The notes below the pieces were generated by a model. It had not been told where the DNA came from and ran no database searches. It saw only the letters and a program-made list of their open reading frames with translations. A stretch of 64,000 nt of DNA from CAITZA01 sp937915285 (lineage in GTDB: Bacteria > Desulfobacterota > Desulfomonilia > Desulfomonilales > Desulfomonilaceae): assembly GCA_036821825.1 (NCBI GenBank), contig DAISIV010000010.1, positions 1 through 64,000 of the forward strand. Direction: 5' to 3'. Both the position numbers and the translations under genes were made by a program. Of the stretch, positions 33,880 to 43,061 are shown one piece after another (the stretch's first letter is position 1; each line of letters begins with the position of its first letter).

Positions 33880-36800
33880 TCACATTGTGTGACTTCCTGC
33901 CAGGATTGATTCTATTTTTTCTATGAGAAGCCGGCCTGATATTGGTTTAGACAAGTAGTGGTCCATTCCCGCTTCAACGCAAACACTCTGTGTCTCCTGA
34001 AAAGCATGGGCAGTCATGGCAACTATCGGAGTTCGACGTTTTTTCCCCATCTCGAATTGCCTGATCATCCTGGTGGCGTTTAAACCATCCAGAACAGGCA
34101 TTTGCAAATCCATTAGCACCAGATCAAAAGGCTCGGATTTGAATCTTTCCACCGCCTCTACCCCATTGTTTGAAGTCACCACGGTGAATTTTTTCTTTTC
34201 GAGAGTCCTCTGAATGAGTTTTTGGTTAACAGTGTTGTCTTCGGCCAACAATATTCTTATAGCGCTACGAGCCTCATCATCTAGTCTTATGGGCATTTCC
34301 GGTTGAGGTTTGTGTACGGTTAGTGTGCCCCCAATCGCCGCCACATCACTGGAAGAATCGAAAAGTTTTATTATTTCGTTAAGCTTGAATGGTTTTGACA
34401 GGAAATGATCGGCTCCATTGGCCTTTGCTTCCTCGATTGCAGCCAACTGGGCTGGATGGGCCATAAAGACTTTGCAGACATTGTGAAATTCATTCAAGCT
34501 TTTCAGGACAGCGATTCCGTCGAGGCCTGGCATCTCATGGTCGATGAATATGTAGCTGGGACGCCGAGATGCCTGAAAGTGTTGCTCAATTAATTCCGAC
34601 AGCTTGGACGGATCACACTCAACCCGTGAATCAAAGCCAAGTCGGTCTAGATTGGCTTTTAAGGTCTCAGCGCTCTTCCTGTTGTCGTCCAAGATCAGAA
34701 CAATTTCTCCTTCAGCCGAGATCTGGCATTCATCCGTAACCCCGTCCCCACCTCTGGTGAGTTTCAGAGGGATTGTGACGCGGAATGAACTACCTTTTCC
34801 GACCTCACTTTCAACCAGGATTCTACCACCCATCAGTTCTACCAGGGATTTCGTGATTGAAAGTCCCAGACCGGTCCCACCGTAGGTCCTTGCCACAAAC
34901 CCTTCCGCCTGGTCAAAGGGATCAAATATTTTTTCCAGGTTTTCCGAGGCTATTCCGATCCCGGTATCTGTGACCTCAAAACTGAAGTGTCCGTCTGTCG
35001 ACTTGTCCTCAAAATACTCTACCTTGAGAAATATTTCGCCACTGTGAGTGAATTTGATGCTGTTACCCAACAAATTGGTCAGTATCTGCCTGATTCTCAA
35101 ATCATCACCCAGGACCTGGTCAGGCACATCACAAAGGTAGTGGGCAACAAGCTCTATGTTTTTTTCCCGTGCCCTGAGATTTAGTGTGTCCACGACCTGC
35201 TCAACCAGGTGTCGCAGGGAGAACTCATTGCATAAGATGTCAATGCGTTGGGCCTCAACTTTTGAAAAATCCAGTATGTCGTTCAAAACCCCCTGAAGTG
35301 ATTCCGCAGCGAGTTTTGCGTTCATCAACAGGTCTCTGTGCTGTAATTGGTTTTCATAGTCCAGTATCAGGTCTAGTGTACCCAGGACCGCATACATCGG
35401 AGTCCTGATTTCGTGACTCATCCGCATCAGGAACTCGCTCTTGGAAATGCTGGCTGCTTCCGCCTGCTCCCTAGCATAATTCAGAGCCTTCTCGGTCTCC
35501 TTCTGTATGGAATAATCGGTGCTGAGCAGGATGGCTCCAAGGAGTTCACCTGAATCGTCGTAATAGGGGAATGCGTTATTGTGAAACCATGATTCCCTAC
35601 CGTCCTTGCCCACATAACACATCACTGATTTATGGGGCTTTTCATCTTCCAGTACGTCCACGACCGGACATTCGTCACAAAGATTCGGAGAATGTCTCAG
35701 AATCTCATAGCAGAAGTGTGAGTTGATTTTATCAGGGTCTCCAACATCAAAGATTTCCCTCGAAGCCTCATTCGAGAAAATGATTTTCATTTCCCGGGAT
35801 ATTATGAGCAATGAGTCTGTGATGGAGGCTAGCACCTGAGCCTGCTGATATAGTTTTTTCTGGGCCTGCTTTCTCTCCCTGATTTCAGAAACGAGTTCCT
35901 GATTAGCGGAAGCCAGGGCTGAGGTTCTTTCCTGAACCCTGTGTTCGAGTTCGTCATGAGCATTTTTCAATTGCCTGTAAATTTGGCTCCGACGCCTTAG
36001 GCTCCTTATTACCAGGGCAATCAGCAGCAAAGCGCTGAGTATGAAGAGAAAAAACCATGTGATCCATGCTACGTATGACGGTCCTCGTCCAAACACCGAG
36101 CTTGGGACGATCCTGAATGCGGTCCAGGAGTTGACTTCCAGTTTACCCAGGAAAAGGTTGGCTTCCATAGCCGGTCCGGCCTGTTCCAAAGATTTTGTGC
36201 TAACCGGCAAATCAGTCTTATCCGGTCCCACCGGAACACCGAATAACCCGCTTACCGGCCGACCTACCGTTCCAGCAGGCCCTACCAGAACGGTTCCATT
36301 GTCGTCGAAAAGCCCGGACCAACTCTCGTAATCCTGTGGCACGTCCTCCCTGACCTTCTGGTCAATGATCTCGCCCGAAATCTCCAGAGCAAGAAGGCCT
36401 CTCTCAATGTGCTCATAGACAACCGGCTTCGTAATGAATATTCGGCAGGTAGAGTTTCGGCAAATAGCATGAAGTTTGGGCTCTGCAGATTTAGAGGCAA
36501 CAAATCCCTCGAAAATCTGAGGGTCGACCCACTCTTGGAAGTTGAGTCCATGAGACTTGGCAATAGCTTCCGAATTTTCAAACTCGTAAAAGACTCCTGC
36601 GACGAACACCTGCATCCCGGAATCTCTGACTGATTCCAGGCGTCTGTCGAGTTCCTCCTCCATCAGCAACCCGAGAGCAAACAGACCGTATTCTTTTGAC
36701 ATTCCCAGCAGTTTTGAATGATAGTAGCTTGAAAATATGTTGCTGTTCGACAGAGAATCGATGTCATTTAGTCTTTGTGCAAAGAATTCGTCGAGCAACC

Positions 36801-37011
36801 TGCACTTGCTCTTGACATCCTTAATCAATGATTTCCTTGTGTTTTCAACCAGGAGGTCGGTAGTGACATAAAGCTTGAACATCAAATAGCCGGTGCTTAT
36901 GACCAGGGCAGAAAAAACCGCTAAGATCGGGACCCAAGAATTGAAGATGCCCCGGGCGAGGGCTTGTGAAATTTTACTTTCACCCATTCGTGAGATTTCT
37001 TCTGTCGACAT
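33880..37011 (-). CDS. Hybrid sensor histidine kinase with two receivers
   Basis: A 1043-residue membrane kinase. A transmembrane helix at about 27-50 and another at about 310-335 bracket a periplasmic sensor of about 260 residues. After a coiled coil (HDELEHRVQERTSALASANQ) comes a PAS domain (VLASITDSLLIISREMKIIF), then HisKA with His533 in MSHEIRTPM, the ATPase (NLLGNSIKFTHSG, DTGIGIA, GTGLGLSI), receiver 1 with Asp824 in FIDHEMPGLDG and receiver 2 with Asp968 in LMDLQMPVLDG. No Hpt domain is seen, so phosphotransfer to an outside Hpt or regulator is likely. It converges on the radical SAM fusion gene. Confidence 0.9.
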   Translation of the reverse strand: MSTEEISRMGESKISQALARGIFNSWVPILAVFSALVISTGYLMFKLYVTTDLLVENTRKSLIKDVKSKCRLLDEFFAQRLNDIDSLSNSNIFSSYYHSKLLGMSKEYGLFALGLLMEEELDRRLESVRDSGMQVFVAGVFYEFENSEAIAKSHGLNFQEWVDPQIFEGFVASKSAEPKLHAICRNSTCRIFITKPVVYEHIERGLLALEISGEIIDQKVREDVPQDYESWSGLFDDNGTVLVGPAGTVGRPVSGLFGVPVGPDKTDLPVSTKSLEQAGPAMEANLFLGKLEVNSWTAFRIVPSSVFGRGPSYVAWITWFFLFILSALLLIALVIRSLRRRSQIYRQLKNAHDELEHRVQERTSALASANQELVSEIRERKQAQKKLYQQAQVLASITDSLLIISREMKIIFSNEASREIFDVGDPDKINSHFCYEILRHSPNLCDECPVVDVLEDEKPHKSVMCYVGKDGRESWFHNNAFPYYDDSGELLGAILLSTDYSIQKETEKALNYAREQAEAASISKSEFLMRMSHEIRTPMYAVLGTLDLILDYENQLQHRDLLMNAKLAAESLQGVLNDILDFSKVEAQRIDILCNEFSLRHLVEQVVDTLNLRAREKNIELVAHYLCDVPDQVLGDDLRIRQILTNLLGNSIKFTHSGEIFLKVEYFEDKSTDGHFSFEVTDTGIGIASENLEKIFDPFDQAEGFVARTYGGTGLGLSITKSLVELMGGRILVESEVGKGSSFRVTIPLKLTRGGDGVTDECQISAEGEIVLILDDNRKSAETLKANLDRLGFDSRVECDPSKLSELIEQHFQASRRPSYIFIDHEMPGLDGIAVLKSLNEFHNVCKVFMAHPAQLAAIEEAKANGADHFLSKPFKLNEIIKLFDSSSDVAAIGGTLTVHKPQPEMPIRLDDEARSAIRILLAEDNTVNQKLIQRTLEKKKFTVVTSNNGVEAVERFKSEPFDLVLMDLQMPVLDGLNATRMIRQFEMGKKRRTPIVAMTAHAFQETQSVCVEAGMDHYLSKPISGRLLIEKIESILAGSHTM

Positions 37012-37164
37012 ACCTGAAAATCATTTCTTCGGAAATCAGTTTACATAATTCTGGGGTAAGGGCAATTAAATCCGGAGGTGGGTGTCACACGACACAAGTA
37101 TCATCAAAATACCGTACTTTCCGAATCAATACCTAAATATAAATCAAGTAAACAGAAAACACTC

Positions 37165-38118
37165 TCACATTCTGACAAGAATCTTCAGACTTTTTGAACG
37201 TCCCGCAATTTCAAATGCTCGCTCTGAGTCTTCGAGAGCGTGAACCTCTGAAATCAGGGGTGTAGGATCAACCAGTCCTGATTCCATAAGTCGCAAGGCC
37301 GGCGCAAAAGGACCACACCTCGAACCTGTCACAGTTATTTCATTAATGACCAGCGGAGCCGGATTGAAATTGAACTCTCCGTGATAGGTGCTTTTCAAGG
37401 CAATTACTCCCCTGGGAGCAACATGCCTGATGGCTGAGTTCCAACCCGAGGGGCTACCTGACGCTTCAACCACCAAATCGTACTTTCTATCAAGTTTTTC
37501 AGTGTCATCAAAATGGACCGCAGCGGCTGAATAGTTCTCGAACAGTCTCATTTTGTCGGGGTGTTTACCCAAAACAGTTATGGAACAACCGGTAAGCCTT
37601 AGGACCATGCATATAAGCAGACCAAGACGGCCGTCCCCAATGATGAGCGCTCTTGTTGAAGGATCAACATGAATCTGTTCCATGATCTCGATGGCTGCAG
37701 CCAATGGTTCGGTGAAAACAGCAGCATCGTCCGATATTTTTTCGGAAACTACGTGAAGGTTGGATTCTGGCAGACATACGTACTCGGCAAAGACTCCGTC
37801 CTTTGCAGAAATACCCAGAACAGACCTGGCTCCACAATGTCGCTCCATTCCCTTGGCACACTGATCGCAGACGCCGCATCCAATGTTGATCTCCCCCACA
37901 ACACGTTTTCCTATAAGGTCAGGGTTAGCGGATTCCTCCACCAGGCCCACGAACTCATGTCCCAGTACACCCTTGAAATTCATGTAACCCTTGACTATTT
38001 CAATGTCAGTCTTGCATATACCGGCCAACAGAATCTTGATCAAAGCCTCGTTGCGAGCTGGAACCGGTTTGTCAATCCGCCTGAGACTTAACTTTCCATC
38101 AAAAACTAAAGCTTTCAA
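37165..38118 (-). CDS. Zinc-dependent medium-chain dehydrogenase
   Basis: A 317-residue MDR protein, somewhat short for the family. Catalytic zinc ligands: Cys in GICKTD, His in LGHEFVG and Glu in TEPLAAA. The structural zinc lobe keeps C-x2-C-x2-C-x7-C (GCGVCDQCAKGMERHC). The Rossmann site reads IIGDGRLGLL. It oxidises an alcohol or polyol with NAD(P); the substrate is unknown. It is a distant paralogue of the riboswitch-controlled gene at 63361. Confidence 0.85.
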   Translation of the reverse strand: MKALVFDGKLSLRRIDKPVPARNEALIKILLAGICKTDIEIVKGYMNFKGVLGHEFVGLVEESANPDLIGKRVVGEINIGCGVCDQCAKGMERHCGARSVLGISAKDGVFAEYVCLPESNLHVVSEKISDDAAVFTEPLAAAIEIMEQIHVDPSTRALIIGDGRLGLLICMVLRLTGCSITVLGKHPDKMRLFENYSAAAVHFDDTEKLDRKYDLVVEASGSPSGWNSAIRHVAPRGVIALKSTYHGEFNFNPAPLVINEITVTGSRCGPFAPALRLMESGLVDPTPLISEVHALEDSERAFEIAGRSKSLKILVRM

Positions 38119-38932
38119 GAGTTTATCCTTTTGTAAACCAATTTATAGTATCATTTATTACAACAGAATCGTCTCTACATCCAATACAAAAAGTCTTTTT
38201 TACAAACTGTCAAAAAAATTGACACAAGAAGTTGCGACAGCCCTAGGCTCCGGTGTTCGATAGAAGTGGCTCTTAAGGGCCATCTGTGAGCCTGCAAGCT
38301 TTGCCGGCCCTTCGACTGGAGCATGGCACACTAATTGCTCAACTTAAATCGACTCGATACACCGCCCGGTCTCATTTCATATCTTTTCTGCTTCCCCCCG
38401 GTGCGTTACCCAAGCCAGACGCATCGTCCGTCGTAGGGACGCCTCACCCAAGCGTCCCTACATTGCTTTTTTACCATTATGATTTAAGACGATTTAGCTG
38501 AGGCCCAATGTTCGCTTGCGTGCTCCAGGCTTTTTTGTTTTCCGCGTCCACCTGGTCCCCAAACACCCGGTTACGCCCATAACGTCTTAAAACTTGTCAC
38601 ACGGGACATATTTTGTTATTTTGTTTAACTGTTATTGATAGAGATTTTGCCGACTCCTCGTTCACGAATCGCTACATTAAGAAGTCGAAGTCACGCTATT
38701 TTAATTTGTTGATTCAGGGGAAAAGGTTTTCTCAAGTCCCCTGAACAGTGATATAAACTGTTTTTCAAGAATCGAGGCAGTTTTGCCTTATGTCCAACCT
38801 GCGACAATAATACAAAATAGAGCATATCCTGTGGTTCCAGTCATGGAGTGGATGCCGGAGACGCTACTATTTTGTAATCTTAAAGTTTTACCATGATCTA
38901 TATGCAATCAAGTATTCAGGAGGTCTGTCCAG
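38119..38932. other. Long intergenic region with short palindromes
   Basis: This 814-base gap holds no ORF with coding character. It has TGTCAA-AAAAA-TTGACA at 38208-38224, an inverted pair that could be an operator or two opposed -35 boxes for the divergent genes, and the hairpin repeat at 38433-38461. No known RNA family was recognised. Confidence 0.35.
38433..38461. repeat. Perfect hairpin GTAGGGACGC/GCGTCCCTAC
   Basis: Ten-base perfect inverted arms with a 9-base loop (CTCACCCAA), followed four bases later by a T6 run. It resembles REP/MITE-like palindromes with GTAGGGACGC arms that are scattered through some genomes, and could also work as a terminator of plus-strand transcripts. Confidence 0.5.
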
Positions 38933-39637
38933 ATGAAAGACAAGCGCGTTTTCTTTAACCCTATTCGAATGATCAGTCCCAAACTAGACTCTGAAGCTAT
39001 AAAGCTGGAAGAATTGTATCAGCACCCGGTATCTGAATCATTTACTCTTGAAGAAGGTTTGCTCGTTATGCTCAGCAAGCTAGTTGAGATGTCGAGACTG
39101 GTGAGGATCAGTTTTCTGAGTGATTGCCCTGAAGAGATAAAGAGTTGTGAGGCGCTTGCTGATGAAGTTCATCAGCAGGAGAAGGTTCTCACTGGCAATC
39201 TGGCCTGCACCATTACCGATTATCCGGATATGTGCCGTGCAGTCATTCTGTTCCCGGGACAACTCGAAAGGATCGGTGATTACCTGGAAAGTATTCTCAA
39301 TTGCTGCAAGATCAAGACACGCGAATCGGTGCCTTTGAATGACAAGAACCTAAATGAAGTAGCCGAGGCTTTGGATACCATCCAAGAGTTGCTCAGACAT
39401 CTACGTGATATCATTATCGCTCCCAATAAGCACCTGATACAGCACGTAATAGCTCAGGCGGAGGCGCTAGACCAGAAGTGCCAGGAGATGCAGTTGAGTC
39501 ACGTGGATCGGCTTCTGGAAGGCTCGACAGCTCCAAAAGCTTCCTCTCTGTACCTTGACATCCTGGAATCCATTCAATCCATCAAGAGGCATATAAAGGA
39601 AATGGCAAAAAGCATTCAGTCCATCCTGCCTCAATAG
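38933..39637 (+). CDS. PhoU-like domain protein
   Basis: A 234-residue, fully helical protein with two PhoU-type three-helix repeats; acidic metal-binding motifs appear as EALADEVHQQEK and EALDQKCQEMQ. PhoU proteins bind iron or manganese clusters and control phosphate or divalent metal transport. AGGAGG precedes the ATG. The CDF exporter gene follows after 28 bases, suggesting the two work together. Confidence 0.7.
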   Translation: MKDKRVFFNPIRMISPKLDSEAIKLEELYQHPVSESFTLEEGLLVMLSKLVEMSRLVRISFLSDCPEEIKSCEALADEVHQQEKVLTGNLACTITDYPDMCRAVILFPGQLERIGDYLESILNCCKIKTRESVPLNDKNLNEVAEALDTIQELLRHLRDIIIAPNKHLIQHVIAQAEALDQKCQEMQLSHVDRLLEGSTAPKASSLYLDILESIQSIKRHIKEMAKSIQSILPQ

Positions 39638-39665
39638 GACTGTTTTCCGGGAAAACGGCCTCAAG

Positions 39666-40676
39666 ATGCACGCCCAAGAAATTCATGAAGCAGGTAAGGC
39701 AAAGCCCGGGGGGCTTGAGGCCGGTAAAAGGATTCTATATGTTGCAGTAGCGCTTAGTTCTGCGCTCATGGGAGCAAAGTTCTACGCTTACTATCTTACA
39801 GAGTCTTCAGCGATTCTGTCGGATGCGCTGGAATCAATTATAAATGTTGTAGCGTCAATTTTTGCGCTATGTAGCGTGATAGTCTCCGCCAAGCCCCCTG
39901 ATCCATCCCATCCATACGGTCATGGAAAAATAGAATATTTTTCAGCCGGCTTTGAAGGCGCCCTGATAATGTTGGCGGCATTCTCAATATTTCATCAGGG
40001 CGTACTTAGAATACTCCATCCTCAGGAGATGCCTCAACTTGACCTGGGTGTCGGGATACTTGTTTTGGTCACAGCATTGAACGCTTTCCTGGGATATACA
40101 CTATTACGTATTGGCAAGAAGATAAAATCTGACGCTGTTTTTACACACGGCAAGCATCTTATAACGGATGTTTATACTTCGGGTGGTGTAATAATAGGTC
40201 TGCTGATCGTTGTGGCGACTAGTCACTGGTATGTAGATGGGCTGATCGCCTGCCTTGTGGGGGCAAATATTCTGGTTTCGGGTCTGTTAATTGTAAAAAG
40301 GGCCTTTGGTGGCCTCATGCACGCTTCTGATGAAGAGTTGCTGAAAAATATCTGCGATGTTCTGACACAACACCGTAAAGATCTCTGGATAGACTTGCAC
40401 CAACTTAGAGCGTGGCGTTCAGGCCAGAGAATATTCGTTGATTTTCACCTTATATTGCCCAGAGATTTGAGCCTTGAAAAAGCTCATTCGGAGGTGAAAG
40501 ACCTGGAAAGATTTTTCGCAGTTCATTTCGGTGAAGAAACCGAGATATTTGTTCATCTGGATCCTTGTGAGGACCCGGAATGCAATGTCTGTTCAAATGA
40601 TCCGTGCGGACTGCGCAAGGGTGAGCACGAGCGCAAAAAGACATGGAAACTCGACTCAGTAACATCCGGTAGGTAA
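39666..40676 (+). CDS. Cation diffusion facilitator metal exporter
   Basis: A 336-residue CDF protein: six transmembrane segments, the metal sites S-x3-D (SAILSDALES) and H-x3-D (HLITDVYTSG), and the HPYGHGKIEYF loop. The C-terminal cytosolic domain ends with an unusual cysteine cluster (DPCEDPECNVCSNDPC), which may bind zinc or a soft metal. It exports Zn, Mn, Fe or similar from the cytosol by proton exchange; the ion is unresolved. Confidence 0.85.
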   Translation: MHAQEIHEAGKAKPGGLEAGKRILYVAVALSSALMGAKFYAYYLTESSAILSDALESIINVVASIFALCSVIVSAKPPDPSHPYGHGKIEYFSAGFEGALIMLAAFSIFHQGVLRILHPQEMPQLDLGVGILVLVTALNAFLGYTLLRIGKKIKSDAVFTHGKHLITDVYTSGGVIIGLLIVVATSHWYVDGLIACLVGANILVSGLLIVKRAFGGLMHASDEELLKNICDVLTQHRKDLWIDLHQLRAWRSGQRIFVDFHLILPRDLSLEKAHSEVKDLERFFAVHFGEETEIFVHLDPCEDPECNVCSNDPCGLRKGEHERKKTWKLDSVTSGR

Positions 40677-40687
40677 GTCCATAAAAC

Positions 40688-41545
40688 CTAGGTCCTGCCG
40701 AAATCGTCCTCAAACCGCTCTATATCATCTTCACCAAAATAGTCCCCTGTCTGGACTTCTACGAACACCACCGGCTCTTCCCCTGGGTTGGACATTCTGT
40801 GTCTAGCCCCCACCGGTATATCGACGGCCTCCCCTGGGGAAAGTCTTATCTGATCCGAGTTCAGAGTGACAACTCCAGTCCCGCTAACCACCAGCCAGTG
40901 CTCCGACCTTCTCCTATGGCTTTGCAGACTGAGCCTTTTCTTGGGGTAAACCACTATTCTTTTCACCTTGTGGTCATCCATGTCTGACAGGACCACGTAA
41001 TAACCCCAAGGTCTGTGATCTTCCTTTTGTAAATGTTTGAGCAGCTTATTACCGGTCTCAAAAAGTTCCCGCGCTATGAGACCTCCCCAGTTTGCCTTGT
41101 CCGTGTGACACAAATTGATCTCGGCCGCATTGGAAGGTTTGACTGATTCGCTATCCAGTTTACACCACAGTAAACAAAGCGCCTTGGGTCGAGATTCATA
41201 AATTTCTGGCGATCGCAGGTATTCCCAGGAATCAATGACTGTAATCATCGGGGTCTGCGTAATGCTCGACACAAGCATGGGAACCAGACCGGAAAAGTTA
41301 AATATGAGGCCATATTCAGACGCTTTTTCCATGAATCCTGATACTGCCTCAAGATATGATGTTGACGTCGCCTCACCCAGCTTAATTGGGGAGTCAGAGC
41401 CAGATTCTGCCCCAGGGCAAACAGCTTCCACGTCCAGTCCGAAGGCGCTCAAACCAGCTATCACATCTTGCTGAATGGATTTAGGGTACCAGGACATACT
41501 TGGAGTCGACTCAACAGTTTCCGGGTTTAGGATAGCGACTCTCAC
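40688..41545 (-). CDS. Protein with mannose-6-phosphate isomerase type II cupin
   Basis: A 285-residue two-part protein. The C-terminal 110 residues match the type II phosphomannose isomerase cupin: RPWGYYVVLSD, KRIVVYPKKRLSLQSHRRRSEHWLVVSGTG and DIPVGARHRMSNPG. Residues 1-170 are not a nucleotidyltransferase; they read as a Rossmann-like ATP-grasp or glycosyltransferase-type N-domain (MRVAILNPETVES, YGLIFNFSGLVPML) that I cannot assign. It may make or sense a mannose-type sugar phosphate. Confidence 0.7.
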   Translation of the reverse strand: MRVAILNPETVESTPSMSWYPKSIQQDVIAGLSAFGLDVEAVCPGAESGSDSPIKLGEATSTSYLEAVSGFMEKASEYGLIFNFSGLVPMLVSSITQTPMITVIDSWEYLRSPEIYESRPKALCLLWCKLDSESVKPSNAAEINLCHTDKANWGGLIARELFETGNKLLKHLQKEDHRPWGYYVVLSDMDDHKVKRIVVYPKKRLSLQSHRRRSEHWLVVSGTGVVTLNSDQIRLSPGEAVDIPVGARHRMSNPGEEPVVFVEVQTGDYFGEDDIERFEDDFGRT

Positions 41546-41782
41546 GGATGATCTCCTTCACGACTCACATGATGGGGAACAAGGAACTTTCGGAAAAAAC
41601 AGAAAATCACTTTAATCCGTCCGAACATTTTGCTGACGAGCTTGAAATTGAGGTTCTTCAATGCTCAAATTTCGAGCCCAAAAAAAATGTCCGTTAATAG
41701 ACTAGCCGGACGATGAAGAACGAACTTAAAACGAAGGATTGCCAAACTTCTCGAAAAAAGTAAGTCAAACTACCATTGGTTG

Positions 41783-42346
41783 CTATATACCCCTGCCGGT
41801 TATTCTTTCATCGTGCTTCAGTCTTTCTTCAATGCCGCGGCCCACCTGATAATTGATGTCGAATTCCGACCAGAAGGCCTTGTCCTTATCCTTCCAGTTA
41901 GGACCAAAACGCTTGTCAAAGAAGTCACCAAGTTTTTCAAACAGCAACTTCCAGGGGGGATCGCCCTGTTCATGAGCCTTGAAAATTTCAGTCAGCAACT
42001 CTTCCAGGTCAGGCAGAGTCTCCTTGGGCAGATATGCGATAGCGCCTTTCCTGATAGCGGTAAGAAGCGTTTCAGGATTCATGGCGTGGGCAGTCAGCAT
42101 GACTGTCGGGAAATTACGGGCCACCGATTCTTCCAGAAGCTTAAGCCCGTTCACCCCCATAATATCCAGAATGACTAAATCATATCGTTGGGTATTTATC
42201 TTTTTCGATGCGCTACTGTAGTCCGTTGCCCGATCAAGTTTCGAACCTTCCAGTATGTCTTCTATGGACTCCAGAATGTCTACTTCATCATCCACCGCCA
42301 GAATAGTCTTGCCCGCAAGGTATGATTTTTCGCGCATGTTAGTCAC
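41783..42346 (-). CDS. Response regulator with non-DNA-binding C-terminus
   Basis: A 187-residue protein. Residues 13-130 form a receiver (ILAVDDEVDIL, phospho-Asp in LVILDIMGVNG, TVMLTAHAM and lysine in AYLPKE). The last 60 residues (FEKLGDFFDKRFGPNWKDKDKAFW) show no helix-turn-helix or enzyme motif. It may act by protein contact; the orphan kinase at 16594 or the hybrid kinase at 33880 could be partners. Confidence 0.8.
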   Translation of the reverse strand: MTNMREKSYLAGKTILAVDDEVDILESIEDILEGSKLDRATDYSSASKKINTQRYDLVILDIMGVNGLKLLEESVARNFPTVMLTAHAMNPETLLTAIRKGAIAYLPKETLPDLEELLTEIFKAHEQGDPPWKLLFEKLGDFFDKRFGPNWKDKDKAFWSEFDINYQVGRGIEERLKHDERITGRGI

Positions 42347-43061
42347 TCCAAAAAAATGTAATGATGTTAATCGTAAATTTAAAATTGGAATTTATCAAGT
42401 CAAATCCACAAACAATCAGGGAAGACATACGAGTGCTAAATTTGCATAGACCTCTGTGGTGAGGAATAACAAAAGGGGCATTAAATATGGACGGCGCTGC
42501 GCTTCTGATGAGCCCCCTGCCCAAAAAAACAGTATGGGCCCAAAACTGGACACTTCGGGCCTGATCGAAAACAGCCACCGGTCACGATTGCATTCCCACA
42601 TAAAATTAGTTCTCCAATGTGAATTTTGATACCTCTCACCTCGGGCGCATCATGATATTTGGATTGCCTTGTGAGGCCACTTGAAAGCTGATTAGGCAGC
42701 CTTAAATCCAACGGTTTGCTTTTTAGTGCGCTGCTCCATAAAAAGCCACTTTTGTTAGAATGTCACCTGACTATAAAGTAAGATTCTTTTGCCAAAAAAC
42801 AGGCGTTGCGCGCCACTTTCAGGATTAGGAAAAAATATCTCCCATTTAAGCCTCACTAACGTGAAACTGAGGCAGGCGTTAGTCAGTGCGGTGTGGGGAT
42901 AGTCGCATCAATTTGGCGCCAATGTTCATCAGGTTGAACAGGGCTTCATGTTTCTCTTGACTGAAATGCGATGTCACTGTAATTTGATGAATAATAATAT
43001 TTGGCATCTGAAAGGGGATTGCAACCTGACAACATAGTAAAAAACCAGCGAGGAGGTTGAC
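42347..43061. other. Long intergenic region before the TRAP genes
   Basis: About 715 bases without a gene of coding character; short minus-strand ORFs overlap each other in different frames and match nothing. The region should contain promoter and regulator sites of the TRAP operon. No sigma54 -24/-12 element with correct spacing was found. Confidence 0.35.

Noticed and set aside
38286..38501. 71-residue plus-strand ORF in the long gap
   Set aside because: Proline- and serine-rich chance translation across a palindromic repeat, with no ribosome site.
42339..42711. Three overlapping short minus-strand ORFs
   Set aside because: They overlap each other in different frames, have no ribosome site or known motif, and lie in a non-coding promoter gap.
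42995..43061. Possible sigma54 promoter before the TRAP binding protein
   Set aside because: TGGCAT and TTGCA are present but the GG to GC distance is about 16 bases instead of 10.
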